NCBI GenBank assembly: GCA_964460905.1
Contig: CAYWRM010000001.1
Coordinates: forward strand, 62,001-126,000
Direction of reading: 5' to 3'
Source: GCA-002708315 sp964460905
Lineage (GTDB): Bacteria; Bacteroidota; Bacteroidia; Bacteroidales; F082
DNA: 64,000 nucleotides
The notes beneath the pieces are model-generated. The model was not told where the DNA came from and made no database searches. It saw only the letters and a list, made by a program, of their open reading frames with translations. This document shows, one piece after another, positions 54,611 to 63,911 of this stretch; the first letter of the stretch is position 1, and each line of letters begins with the position of its first letter. A program made the position numbers and the translations under genes.

Positions 54611-55984
54611 TTAAAAAACCATCGTAAAAATAGCACCTTCATCCTGCTTTGATCTAACACTAATACTACCCTTATGCATTTGCATAATCTGCCTCGAAAG
54701 ACTCAACCCAATTCCTGAGCCTAACGATTTTGAAGTAAAAAAAGGCATAAATATTTTATCTAACAAATCGGGTTTTATTCCTTTACCGTTATCAGCAACT
54801 TCTATAGTAGTGCGATTATTTAAATTAACAGATGCCACAATTGTGATTTTGGGCTTGGTATTATCCGTTCTTTTTCCTGAAACAGCATCGATTGCATTAA
54901 GTAATAAATTTATTAATACCTGATCAATTAAATCGGGATCCGCTAAAATTTTTAAATCCTTTGGAAATATTTTTATTGTAGTTTCAATATTTATTTTTTC
55001 AATTTTTGGGCCCAATAACTCTATTGCTCTGTCGAATAAACTTTGAACATAAAAATGGCGAAAATTGGGTTTTGGAATTCTTGTAAGGTTGCGATAAAGT
55101 TCAACAAAATTCAGCAGTCCTTTACTACGGTTTCCAATTGTGGTAATTGCTTGCCGGATATTCTCCATATCTTCTTTGTAATCTTCGGCAGAAGGAGGAT
55201 CCTTTTCATGATTTTTAAGAATATCGTCAACTGTTTCGGTAAGCGATGAAATAGGGGTTATGGAATTCATTATTTCATGAGTAAGCACCCGTATTAGTTT
55301 TTGCCATGATTCTATTTCCTTTTGCTCAAGTTCCGGGTGAATATCCTGAAAAGAAACAAGGATATATTCTTCACCGCGCATCCTAAATTGTGTTGCATGC
55401 ATTGAAAGTTGTAGAAGCTCATCAGCTACAAAAACCTTAACCAACGACTTATCTCCTGCTTTCATGCTTAGTAGTTTGTCAGGGAGGTCGTCCTCAATAA
55501 CACTTAATTTTTTAATGTTTCGTAAACGGGGTAATTGTAGCAAACGTTTTACGGCATTATTAAAAACGTCAACAGTACCATCCCTTTTAAAAACAATTAT
55601 ACCAATGCTTACATGCTGAATTACAGTAAGTAGATAATTAAAGTGTTCCTCTTTTTCTGTTTTATTTTTATTAAATGCTTCAATTACTTCATTAAATTCT
55701 TTATTAAGGCCTTCAAAGCTTCTACCTAACTCATTATCAGTAAAAGTGCTTGTAAAATCGGCATGTCGTATTGATTCAAAAAATCGGGTTAATTTAATAT
55801 TTGTTTGTTCGGTATATCTAATTAATGTAATTATTTGTGCAAAGAATAATAGTGAAAGTATAATTGTGCTTATTGCGTACGCACTATCTGTGTGAATTAC
55901 AAATATCATCACAAAAGTGACCATTATCAGGATAATTCTGATAATAACCTGTATTCGAAATTTTTTATAGACCATATTTTTCAA
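54611..55984 (-). CDS. NtrY-like sensor histidine kinase
   Basis: A 457-aa membrane kinase: two helices (about 12-30 and 35-55), a PAS-like region (115-215), a HisKA helix with His236 (RVLTHEIMNSITPI) and an HATPase domain (NLLLNAIDAV, DNGKGI, GSGIGLSLSRQI). Its start overlaps the end of the sigma-54 regulator by 20 bp, so the pair is translated together. Signal unknown; an alternative ATG lies at 55975. Confidence 0.92.
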   Translation of the reverse strand: MKNMVYKKFRIQVIIRIILIMVTFVMIFVIHTDSAYAISTIILSLLFFAQIITLIRYTEQTNIKLTRFFESIRHADFTSTFTDNELGRSFEGLNKEFNEVIEAFNKNKTEKEEHFNYLLTVIQHVSIGIIVFKRDGTVDVFNNAVKRLLQLPRLRNIKKLSVIEDDLPDKLLSMKAGDKSLVKVFVADELLQLSMHATQFRMRGEEYILVSFQDIHPELEQKEIESWQKLIRVLTHEIMNSITPISSLTETVDDILKNHEKDPPSAEDYKEDMENIRQAITTIGNRSKGLLNFVELYRNLTRIPKPNFRHFYVQSLFDRAIELLGPKIEKINIETTIKIFPKDLKILADPDLIDQVLINLLLNAIDAVSGKRTDNTKPKITIVASVNLNNRTTIEVADNGKGIKPDLLDKIFMPFFTSKSLGSGIGLSLSRQIMQMHKGSISVRSKQDEGAIFTMVF

Positions 55985-57344
55985 TTCTACGATACAGAGA
56001 GGCTCTGGTTAACCCTAATTCTTTAGCAGCCCGACTTATATTTCCACCATGTTTATCAATAACTTTTCTAACAAGCACCTTTTCAACTTCTTCAAGGTTA
56101 AGGTTGTCTGGAGAAAAATCATCGATATTTTTTTCTTCCAGATCTGTAATAAAGAAATCATGAGGTTCAAGAATGTTTGATTCGCTTAGGATAACAGCAC
56201 GCTCAACAGCATGTTGAAGTTCTCGAATGTTTCCGGGCCAATCGTGCTTTTGTAAACGTTTTAGAGTGCCAGCACTAATTCGCTTTTTTGAAACCTTATA
56301 TTTGTTACAATATGTTTCAATAAAGTTCTCGATTAGAGGCTCAAAATCTTCAAGTCGTTCTTTGAGTAATGGGAGCCTAATTTCAACAGTATTTATTCTG
56401 TAAAGGAGATCCTGGCGAAATTTATTCTCAGTAACCATTTGATATAATGGCATATTTGTAGCACAAATCAATCTTATATCAATGGGTATTTCCTTGTTTG
56501 AGCCAAGGCGAATTACTTTTCGACTTTGCAGAACACTTAATAATTTAGATTGTAATCCATGGCTTAGATTTCCTATTTCATCTAAAAATATTGTTCCACC
56601 ATTTGCTGCTTCAAATCTACCACCTCTATCTTCTTTAGCATCTGTAAAAGCACCCTTTTTATAACCAAATAACTCACTTTCGAACAGGCTTTCGGTAATT
56701 GCACCTAAATCAACACTTATAAATACTTTATTGTGCCTTTTTGAAGCTCTGTGAATAGCTCTTGCTACAACCTCTTTACCGGTACCGTTTTCACCTAATA
56801 TTAACACATTAGCATCAGTAGCTGCAACTTTATAAGCAATTTTCATTACTTTTTGCATTGATTGTGAAGAGCCAATAAGATTAGGGAGGTTTTGATTTTG
56901 GTCGGCGATAAGAATTTTTTGAGTTGACTTAAGGTTTTCGAGCTCTACTTTTGATTCGCGAATTCGTAATGATGCATGAATTGTAGCCAATAGTTTTTTG
57001 TTATCCCACGGTTTTAATACGAAGTTAGTAGCCCCCTCTTTAATCCCTTGTACTGCAAGTTCAATATCACCGTACCCTGTAATAAATATTACTGTAGCAG
57101 CGGGATCATATTCCAAAATTACATTTAGCCAGTGAAACCCCTCCTGACCACTTGTTGCATCACGCGAAAAATTCATGTCGAGTAATATCACATCATAATT
57201 TTCATTGTTAATGATGTCGGGAATGTTTTGAGGATTTTTTTCGATATGTACTATGCTAATGTGCTGCCTAAGAAACATTTTAGCTGCTAATAATATATCA
57301 GTATCATCGTCAACTATTAATAATCTGGCATTTATCTTGTCCAT
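55965..57344 (-). CDS. Sigma-54-dependent response regulator (NtrC family)
   Basis: A 459-aa regulator: receiver domain with Asp56 (ILLDMNFSRD), AAA+ domain with Walker A GENGTGKE and the sigma-54 contact loop KGAFTDA, and a Fis-type helix-turn-helix (ISRAAKELGLTRASLYRR) at the end. Partner of the downstream kinase. Divergent from the ABC exporter at 57720, a common target arrangement in Bacteroidota. Confidence 0.94.
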   Translation of the reverse strand: MDKINARLLIVDDDTDILLAAKMFLRQHISIVHIEKNPQNIPDIINNENYDVILLDMNFSRDATSGQEGFHWLNVILEYDPAATVIFITGYGDIELAVQGIKEGATNFVLKPWDNKKLLATIHASLRIRESKVELENLKSTQKILIADQNQNLPNLIGSSQSMQKVMKIAYKVAATDANVLILGENGTGKEVVARAIHRASKRHNKVFISVDLGAITESLFESELFGYKKGAFTDAKEDRGGRFEAANGGTIFLDEIGNLSHGLQSKLLSVLQSRKVIRLGSNKEIPIDIRLICATNMPLYQMVTENKFRQDLLYRINTVEIRLPLLKERLEDFEPLIENFIETYCNKYKVSKKRISAGTLKRLQKHDWPGNIRELQHAVERAVILSESNILEPHDFFITDLEEKNIDDFSPDNLNLEEVEKVLVRKVIDKHGGNISRAAKELGLTRASLYRRIEKYGL

Positions 57345-57719
57345 CTTTAGTGTAGTTTATTAGGTGAATATAATTTGTTAAAGTGGATGTTATTGTAATA
57401 TTCAAAAGAACATACTATTTAAGAATTTGTTATGTTTGGATAAAATTACATATAATTGTTCACCTTTATACAAATATATGGACGATTTCGAACAAAATAT
57501 GTTACACTTTAACTGTTTATATTTTTCAATTTGTTGATTAAGTGTGCTCTATAAGCATTGGCACAGAATTAGTTAAAGTTTGTTAATTAAGTGTTAATGT
57601 TAATTGGGATATGGATAATAGGATAATTGATACATATTACTAAATATAAGTATTGATTATTTATATGTTCATCAAATTCATTCGATCATTAGCACTGAGT
57701 AAAAGGATATTATAATACT
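57345..57719. promoter_or_regulatory. Divergent control region between the sigma-54 regulator and the ABC exporter
   Basis: A 375-bp gap with no gene. At 57559-57564 TGGCAC resembles a sigma-54 -24 box; 10 nt after its GG comes GT, where GC is required, so the match is partial. No clear TAnnTTTG element precedes 57720. An exporter promoter activated by the NtrC-like protein would lie here. Confidence 0.3.
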
Positions 57720-58403
57720 ATGATAGAGACTAATAATCTTACAAAAACATTTAAAGCTGAGGATGTTGAAACTATTGCTTTACGCAGTGTAAACCTAAAA
57801 ATTGAAAAAGGTGATTTTATTGCTGTTATGGGTCCTTCTGGTTGCGGTAAAACAACTTTATTGAATGTATTTGGAATGATTGAAAATATTACATCAGGTA
57901 GTTATTTGTTTTTTGGTCAGGATGTTACAAAATTATCAGAAAAACAAAAAACTGGTCTCAGAAAAAGAAATATTGGGTTTGTATTTCAAAATTTTAACCT
58001 TATTGAGGAGTTAACTGTATATGAAAATATTGAACTTCCTCTTCTTTATTTAGGATGGAAACGAAAAGAACGGAAAAAACGTGTTGATGAAGTTATAGAT
58101 CAATTAAATATAAATCATAGAAGAAACCTTTTCCCAGCTCAGCTTTCCGGGGGACAGCAGCAGCGTGTTGCAGTTGCCAGGGCAATAATCTCAAATCCTC
58201 CATTATTATTAGCTGACGAACCTACCGGAAATCTTGATTCAATGCATGGTGAGGAAGTAATGTTGATGTTAAATGAACTAAACAAAGCGGGAACAACAAT
58301 TGTAATGGTTACTCACTCTCAGCGTGATGCTTCATACAGTAGGCGTATTGTGCATTTATTTGACGGTCAGGTTATTAATGAAAATTTAAATAAGATGGTA
58401 TAG
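57720..58403 (+). CDS. LolD/MacB-type ABC transporter ATPase
   Basis: A 227-aa nucleotide-binding subunit. Walker A GPSGCGKTT (38-46), Q-loop FQNFNLIEELT, signature LSGGQQQR, Walker B LLADEPTGNLDS and H-loop VTHSQ are all intact. It powers the permease 85 bp downstream; together they form a MacB/FtsX-like exporter, not an importer. Confidence 0.93.
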   Translation: MIETNNLTKTFKAEDVETIALRSVNLKIEKGDFIAVMGPSGCGKTTLLNVFGMIENITSGSYLFFGQDVTKLSEKQKTGLRKRNIGFVFQNFNLIEELTVYENIELPLLYLGWKRKERKKRVDEVIDQLNINHRRNLFPAQLSGGQQQRVAVARAIISNPPLLLADEPTGNLDSMHGEEVMLMLNELNKAGTTIVMVTHSQRDASYSRRIVHLFDGQVINENLNKMV

Positions 58404-58488
58404 AATGCTGAATGTGGAGTGATGAAAATAATGATATCGGGGGTTCAATAAACATATCATTCAATATTCATAATTCTAAAATTAGAAG

Positions 58489-60951
58489 ATGATAGGTAAT
58501 TATTTTAAAATAGGGTTTCGGGTGCTCTTACGTCATAAGAGTTATACTTTGTTAAACATTATTGGTTTGGCAATTGGAATAGCTGTTTTTACCTTTATTT
58601 TCCTATATATTCAAAGTGAGATACGCTATGATAGGCAATGGAATGAATATGAAAAGATATATCGTGTTACAAGCGAATATAATGTTGATGGTAAAATTGA
58701 AAATATAGCATTAACACCTTTCCGACTAGTTGAAGATTTTAGAAACGAATTTCCTGAAGTTGAGTATTCAACTAACATGTTTTTTACTGATCCTTCAGAT
58801 ATTAATGATATATCATCGGTTACTTATAATGGTGAAGTGTTTGAAATCCCTGATATTACACTTAGCGGAGAAAGTTTTTTTAAAATTTTTGATTACAGTT
58901 TTTTGGAAGGAAACCCTGATACGGCATTAAAGAATCCTAATTCAATGGTTATATCTTCTGATATTGCAAAAGAGATTTTCGGAAGTGAAAAGGCTGTTGG
59001 TAAAAAATTGAGCACTGTAGTTCGTGAATATACCGTTGTTGGAGTTTTTGAAAAAAAATGTATGCCAACACATCATAATTTTGATGCCATAGTTTCGGTA
59101 TCTTCACTTGATAAAAGAGGATTTGATCGCTTAAAAAAAGATTGGTATTGGCTTACCTGTTATACCTATATAAAGGTTCAAGATACAGTAGATATTGTGG
59201 ATTTTGAATATCGATTTAATGTTTATGCCGAAAATGAACGTTCTAAATCTCCAAATGAAGAAGAGCTTAATATTGAAGGCTATTTCAACAATAAAATTGA
59301 ACCAGTTTCAAAAGTACATTTTAACACAAATTTGCAATACGATTCGCCATCAAATGTTGATATAATATATTTATATATTTTTGGAATTATTGCAGGATTC
59401 ATATTACTAACAGCATCAATAAATTATATAAATCTGGCAACGGCACGTTCATTAAAAAGAGCCAAAGAAATTGGTGTACGCAAGGTTATGGGAGCCTTTA
59501 AAAAGCAATTGGTTTTTCAATATATAAGTGAATCTTTGATACTAACATTTATTTCATTTATTCTTGCTATGTCGTTGGTTGAATTTCTTATGCCACAGTT
59601 TAATGCGCTTGTTGGAAAAAATTTAACTCTTGTTGGCAGTATATTTTCGGGTGAAGGAATAATATTTGGAGTTATTCTTTTATTCCTGATTTTTATTCTA
59701 TCTATTGTGGGGGGAAGCTTTCCTGCTTTTGTGCTTACATCTTTTAATCCGGCATCTGTTCTTAAAGGCAACTATTTTATTTCAAGTAGGTTTGGCAAAC
59801 AGCAATTTTCTGCCGGAATAATGCGACGTTTTTTAGTTACTATACAATATGTAGTTTCCATAGGGATGATAATTTCTACATTTATAATATATGCTCAAAT
59901 GGATTTTTTAAAATCTCATGATCTTGGATTTGAGGAAGAGAATATTATTGTTATCAATACTCCACACGATACTACTTTTAATAATCGCTTTAAGAAGTTC
60001 ATGAAGGCTATGGATAACGACAGTTCAATAATTGAGGTGTCATCAGCTCAAAATGTTCCGGGTTATACAGCGGGTAAAATGCTATTTTATATTGGTGATA
60101 CTGCAGAACAAAATATCCAAACTTTAAATTATTACGGTATCGGATACAACTATTTTGAGTTGTTAAAAGCTTCTTTAGTAAAAGGAAGTTATTTTTCTAG
60201 TTCTCCTACAGATGATACTACTATTAGTTACATTATTAATGAGGCAGCTGTTGAATTTTTAAACCTTGACACAGTTATTGGTACTCAAATAAATATTGCA
60301 TACGAGGATAAGTTGAAAGGTGGTAGTATAGTAGGTATTGTAAAGAATTTCAATTTTTCATCTTTACATAAGGATGTTGAACCACTGGTGTTTTTGTTAA
60401 ATTCACAAAATGCAAGATATGTTCTTGTTAAATTTAAAAACGAAAACGAGATTGCTGCGATGGACCATATTAAAAAAGTGTGGGGGAATTTTAATGAGAG
60501 CAGTTTCTTACATTATACTCTGCTGGAAACAAAGCTAGAAGGGTTATATTATGGAGATAAAAAAATGTTGTCTCTTTTTATTTATTTTTCAACTTTCGTA
60601 ATTTTTATTTCAAGCCTGGGCTTATATGGATTGTCTTCATTCCTTATTCAGCAACGAACGAAGGAGATTGGGATACGACGAATATTGGGTGGATCGGAAA
60701 AACAAATAATAGTAATGTTGGCAATGGTATATATGCGTTTAGTGATAATTGCAGGAATAATTGCATCAGGAATTGTTTATTTCTTAATGTCGAAATGGCT
60801 TGACTCATTTGCTTATCATATAACTATAAACGGATGGTATTTTGTAGCGGGAATTTTAATTACTTTGATAATATCAACTATAACTGTGCTTATCCGATCT
60901 TTCAAAGTTGTTAAAGTAAGTCCTTCAGTTTCATTGAATTATGCTGGTTAA
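58489..60951 (+). CDS. Large ABC exporter permease with duplicated MacB/FtsX units
   Basis: An 820-aa inner-membrane protein made of two MacB_PCD-FtsX halves: N-terminal helix at about 15-40, periplasmic domain to 280, three helices (about 285-430), then a second helix near 455, periplasmic domain and three helices at the end. Coupling motifs are RAKEIGVRKVMGAFKKQ and QRTKEIGIRRILGGSEKQ. Such fused permeases accompany NtrC-like regulators in Bacteroidota and may export peptides or stress agents. Its stop overlaps the convergent LytTR stop by 4 bp. Confidence 0.92.
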   Translation: MIGNYFKIGFRVLLRHKSYTLLNIIGLAIGIAVFTFIFLYIQSEIRYDRQWNEYEKIYRVTSEYNVDGKIENIALTPFRLVEDFRNEFPEVEYSTNMFFTDPSDINDISSVTYNGEVFEIPDITLSGESFFKIFDYSFLEGNPDTALKNPNSMVISSDIAKEIFGSEKAVGKKLSTVVREYTVVGVFEKKCMPTHHNFDAIVSVSSLDKRGFDRLKKDWYWLTCYTYIKVQDTVDIVDFEYRFNVYAENERSKSPNEEELNIEGYFNNKIEPVSKVHFNTNLQYDSPSNVDIIYLYIFGIIAGFILLTASINYINLATARSLKRAKEIGVRKVMGAFKKQLVFQYISESLILTFISFILAMSLVEFLMPQFNALVGKNLTLVGSIFSGEGIIFGVILLFLIFILSIVGGSFPAFVLTSFNPASVLKGNYFISSRFGKQQFSAGIMRRFLVTIQYVVSIGMIISTFIIYAQMDFLKSHDLGFEEENIIVINTPHDTTFNNRFKKFMKAMDNDSSIIEVSSAQNVPGYTAGKMLFYIGDTAEQNIQTLNYYGIGYNYFELLKASLVKGSYFSSSPTDDTTISYIINEAAVEFLNLDTVIGTQINIAYEDKLKGGSIVGIVKNFNFSSLHKDVEPLVFLLNSQNARYVLVKFKNENEIAAMDHIKKVWGNFNESSFLHYTLLETKLEGLYYGDKKMLSLFIYFSTFVIFISSLGLYGLSSFLIQQRTKEIGIRRILGGSEKQIIVMLAMVYMRLVIIAGIIASGIVYFLMSKWLDSFAYHITINGWYFVAGILITLIISTITVLIRSFKVVKVSPSVSLNYAG

Positions 60952-61721
60952 ATCCCCAATTGAGTTTTTAATTCTTTAATTCTCGATTTGCTAACATTTA
61001 CACTGCTACCATCTTTTAATATTACAACATAGCTTTCTTTGCCATATTTCTCAATTTTATTTATATGATTGAGATTAATAATATGCGAACGGTGAACTCT
61101 TGTAAAAGTTTTTGAAGGGAGGACTTTTTCAAGATAATTCATAGTGTCATTTTTCAAATATTTTCTTTCAGATGTATAAATTTCTACGTAATCATCCTGA
61201 GCTTCAATTTTAATAACAGTTTCTACTGGTACAACATCAATCTTGGTGCCGGTTTTTATAAATAATCGTTCAATTTGTTCAGTCGATTCTTTGTTTAATT
61301 TAGTAAACGATTCAATATTTGTTTTCTCTATACTTGTTTTATCATCTAATTCAGCTCGATTTTTTAACCGGACAAGGACCTTCTCAACAGCTTCATTAAA
61401 CCTTTCTCGTGAAAAAGGCTTCATTAAATAGTCAACGGCACTTAGCTCGAAAGCTTTAATTGCAAACTGGTCGTAAGCTGTAGTAAATATTATTTCAGGA
61501 ACTTCATCCAATAGTTCAATCATTTCAAAACCTGTTAGCTTTGGCATTTGAATATCAAGAAAAATTAAATCAGGTTTAGTTTCATTTATGGTTTTAACAC
61601 CACTAAATCCATCCTGGCATTCGCCAATTAGATCAATATTAGGATTAGTCTTTATATAGGCTTTTACAAGTTCGCGCGCAGGTGCTTCATCTTCAATAAT
61701 TACTGTACGTAGTTTGTTCAT
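60948..61721 (-). CDS. LytTR-family response regulator
   Basis: A 257-aa regulator: receiver with Asp56 (LIFLDIQMPK) and a C-terminal LytTR DNA-binding domain (about 155-255; DDYVEIYTSERKYLKNDTM, FTRVHRSHIINLNHI). Follows its histidine kinase with 2 bp between them. Target genes probably include the neighbouring exporter or its own operon. Confidence 0.93.
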   Translation of the reverse strand: MNKLRTVIIEDEAPARELVKAYIKTNPNIDLIGECQDGFSGVKTINETKPDLIFLDIQMPKLTGFEMIELLDEVPEIIFTTAYDQFAIKAFELSAVDYLMKPFSRERFNEAVEKVLVRLKNRAELDDKTSIEKTNIESFTKLNKESTEQIERLFIKTGTKIDVVPVETVIKIEAQDDYVEIYTSERKYLKNDTMNYLEKVLPSKTFTRVHRSHIINLNHINKIEKYGKESYVVILKDGSSVNVSKSRIKELKTQLGI

Positions 61722-61723
61722 TG

Positions 61724-62776
61724 TTATGCTTTTATAGGTAGTTTTAAGGTTGCTCTAAAAATTAGTTTGTCGGCAGAAATTTCCAGCAGATCTTGTCGCT
61801 TATATATTATTTGCAACCTTTTTCTAATATTTTTTAATCCAATTCCTTCTCCTTTTTTCTTAACTGAATCAGGGTCATATTCATTGCTAATCTCAATTAT
61901 TGCATTTTCATTATTATGTTTACATTTTAATTCAATCAGAACTTCTTCGGTACTATTATAAACACCATGTTTTATAGCATTTTCGAGCAACGGTTGAAGA
62001 ATCATGTTTGGAATAAGAAATTTATTACATTCTTCGGGTATATCTGTTGAAAAATTTAATCGGTGACCGAACCTTATTTTTTCAATGTCAAGGTAACGAT
62101 TTAAATTTTTGAATTCTTCTTTCAAACTTGCTTTTTCATCTTTATCATGACTTAAGGTATATCTTAAAAAGTCAGACAGTTTAATTACCATATCCTGTGC
62201 TTTATCAGGGTTAGTAATAGTTAGTGAACTTATTGAATTGAGGCTGTTAAAAAGGAAATGAGGGTTTATTTGAGATTTTAATGCCGAAAGTTCAGCTTCA
62301 TTTACCAAAGTTTGCAATTCTGCCTCCACTTTTAGTTTTTCTTGCAAATCTTCGTAATAAAGCATTACATAATAGAACATTATAAAAAGTAAGTAATAAA
62401 AAATTCCTGTAATTACGCGCCAAGGCAGGCTTTCATTCAGGAACTCTCTGTATGAAGTAGCATCAGGAAAAATATATATTAAGATAAAATAAGAAACTGT
62501 AATCCAAACGGCAATTGCAATTACTGCAACTAATAAATGGTTGAATAATAGATCGAATAGCTTTGGAGTTTCCTTTAAATTAAACCTTATAACATACCAA
62601 AGATTAAGACCAAGAAGTGCAAAAAGAGTATTAAATATTGCTGAATCGCCGATGCTTATTAAACTGTCTACTCCGTAAAAAAAGTTTATTATAAATGTTT
62701 GGATTAAAAAGATTGTAATCCAAATTACAATATACGCAAGAATGTAATTTCTGTTTTTGGAAATAGGGTTAAGCAT
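61724..62776 (-). CDS. LytS/YehU-type sensor histidine kinase
   Basis: A 350-aa kinase with four helices (residues about 12-30, 45-65, 80-102, 122-142), a short coiled coil, the His-kinase motif SQINPHFLFNSLNSI (His173) and an HATPase end (GEGIGLKNIRKRL). Partner of the LytTR regulator. The first gene of this pair; the LiaF-like gene lies 57 bp upstream on the same strand and may share the transcript. Confidence 0.93.
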   Translation of the reverse strand: MLNPISKNRNYILAYIVIWITIFLIQTFIINFFYGVDSLISIGDSAIFNTLFALLGLNLWYVIRFNLKETPKLFDLLFNHLLVAVIAIAVWITVSYFILIYIFPDATSYREFLNESLPWRVITGIFYYLLFIMFYYVMLYYEDLQEKLKVEAELQTLVNEAELSALKSQINPHFLFNSLNSISSLTITNPDKAQDMVIKLSDFLRYTLSHDKDEKASLKEEFKNLNRYLDIEKIRFGHRLNFSTDIPEECNKFLIPNMILQPLLENAIKHGVYNSTEEVLIELKCKHNNENAIIEISNEYDPDSVKKKGEGIGLKNIRKRLQIIYKRQDLLEISADKLIFRATLKLPIKA

Positions 62777-62833
62777 ATTTGTTAATTACAATATTGTTTA
62801 TTTATGCTAATTTGTCTTAAGTAAATAACTCAA

Positions 62834-63541
62834 TTAATAGCTTTTTATTTCCATCCCACCAAATATTACGGCTCCCTTTAGATATAGTACTACACCTGGT
62901 TCGTTTTCATCGGGCTTGATTATTCTTTTATCGTTAAATCCTCCAAATATTGAGAACATGTCTGATTTAACAACCCAATTATCTGGTATTATTAGTTTTG
63001 ATCCACCAAACATTGTAAACACATCTATGGTACAACCATCAGGCGAAATTTTTGCATCTCTAAAGATAAACTCAGAGCCGCCAAAAATTGCTGTAATATC
63101 TCCGCCTTTAAAATTTTTAGATTGGATAAGTTTTGTTCCCCCTCCTAATATTGATAAATCTTCAATATAATCGCTAGAGTTTTCAGATTTATTATTTGAC
63201 TTTCTGTAACGTTTTGCATGACTGCCTCTTCTGGTAATAATTAGTATCCCTATGCCAATCAATACCACAGGCCAAAAAATCTGATGTAGATTAATGCTGT
63301 AATTTAGCAAACTTGGTAACCAAAATACAACACCAAGCCCAATCAGCACAAAACCGGCAGTTGCACGTTCTTTGGTTGCAAGGATAACCACCCCTATTCC
63401 AATTAGTAAGGTTTTCCATGAAAATATATATTGCCGGATAGGTAATTGAGTAATATTAAATGTATCTAATAGTAGCAATCCGCCTGCTAGCATAAGTATT
63501 ATCCCGATAATTAGTTTTCTGTCAGTTGATTTATTTTCCAT
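62834..63541 (-). CDS. LiaF-like membrane protein (DUF5668 plus cell-envelope response domain)
   Basis: A 235-aa protein: four short helices in the first 110 residues (LIIGIILMLAGGLLLLD, LLIGIGVVIL, VGLGVVFWLP-like and VVLIGIGILI), then a beta-helical domain with repeated FGG turns (AIFGGSEFIF, TMFGGSKLII, SIFGGF, VIFGGMEI). LiaF proteins inhibit envelope-stress two-component systems; here it precedes a LytS/LytTR pair, so it may modulate that pair. Confidence 0.85.
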   Translation of the reverse strand: MENKSTDRKLIIGIILMLAGGLLLLDTFNITQLPIRQYIFSWKTLLIGIGVVILATKERATAGFVLIGLGVVFWLPSLLNYSINLHQIFWPVVLIGIGILIITRRGSHAKRYRKSNNKSENSSDYIEDLSILGGGTKLIQSKNFKGGDITAIFGGSEFIFRDAKISPDGCTIDVFTMFGGSKLIIPDNWVVKSDMFSIFGGFNDKRIIKPDENEPGVVLYLKGAVIFGGMEIKSY

Positions 63542-63880
63542 TGTAGTATATTTTTAGATTTACAAGGCAAAACTATGTTCTTTGGGCACTAATGTAAATA
63601 AAAAATCGGTAATTGGACTATTTTTATCGGTGAATGGTGACATGTTTTGAAATCTTCATGTATTTGTTTGCAAATATGGTATTGTTCTTCCAATTATTAA
63701 TATTATAAATCATGTTTTATTATGTTATTACAGTTTATTTTTGGTAAAAATTAATTTCATCTTTTTTTAAAGAGTTTTGAATTAACACAAAATAATGGTC
63801 TTAATCTTGCCAAAACCCGCAACATTTTCAACTAATATACAACTATTCATCTGATATTAAACTTTTTACACTAGGTATAC

Positions 63881-63911
63881 TTGACAAAGAGTGTTAAAAT
63901 GCGTATCTTTG
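63881..63911 (+). promoter_or_regulatory. Consensus Bacteroidota promoter directed out of the window
   Basis: TTGAC at 63881-63885, 20 nt after the TTG, then TATCTTTG at 63904-63911. This is the best-formed promoter in the window with that at 18231. The downstream gene starts beyond the window edge. The rest of 63542-64000 (459 bp) holds no gene; an A+T-rich stretch precedes it. Confidence 0.7.
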
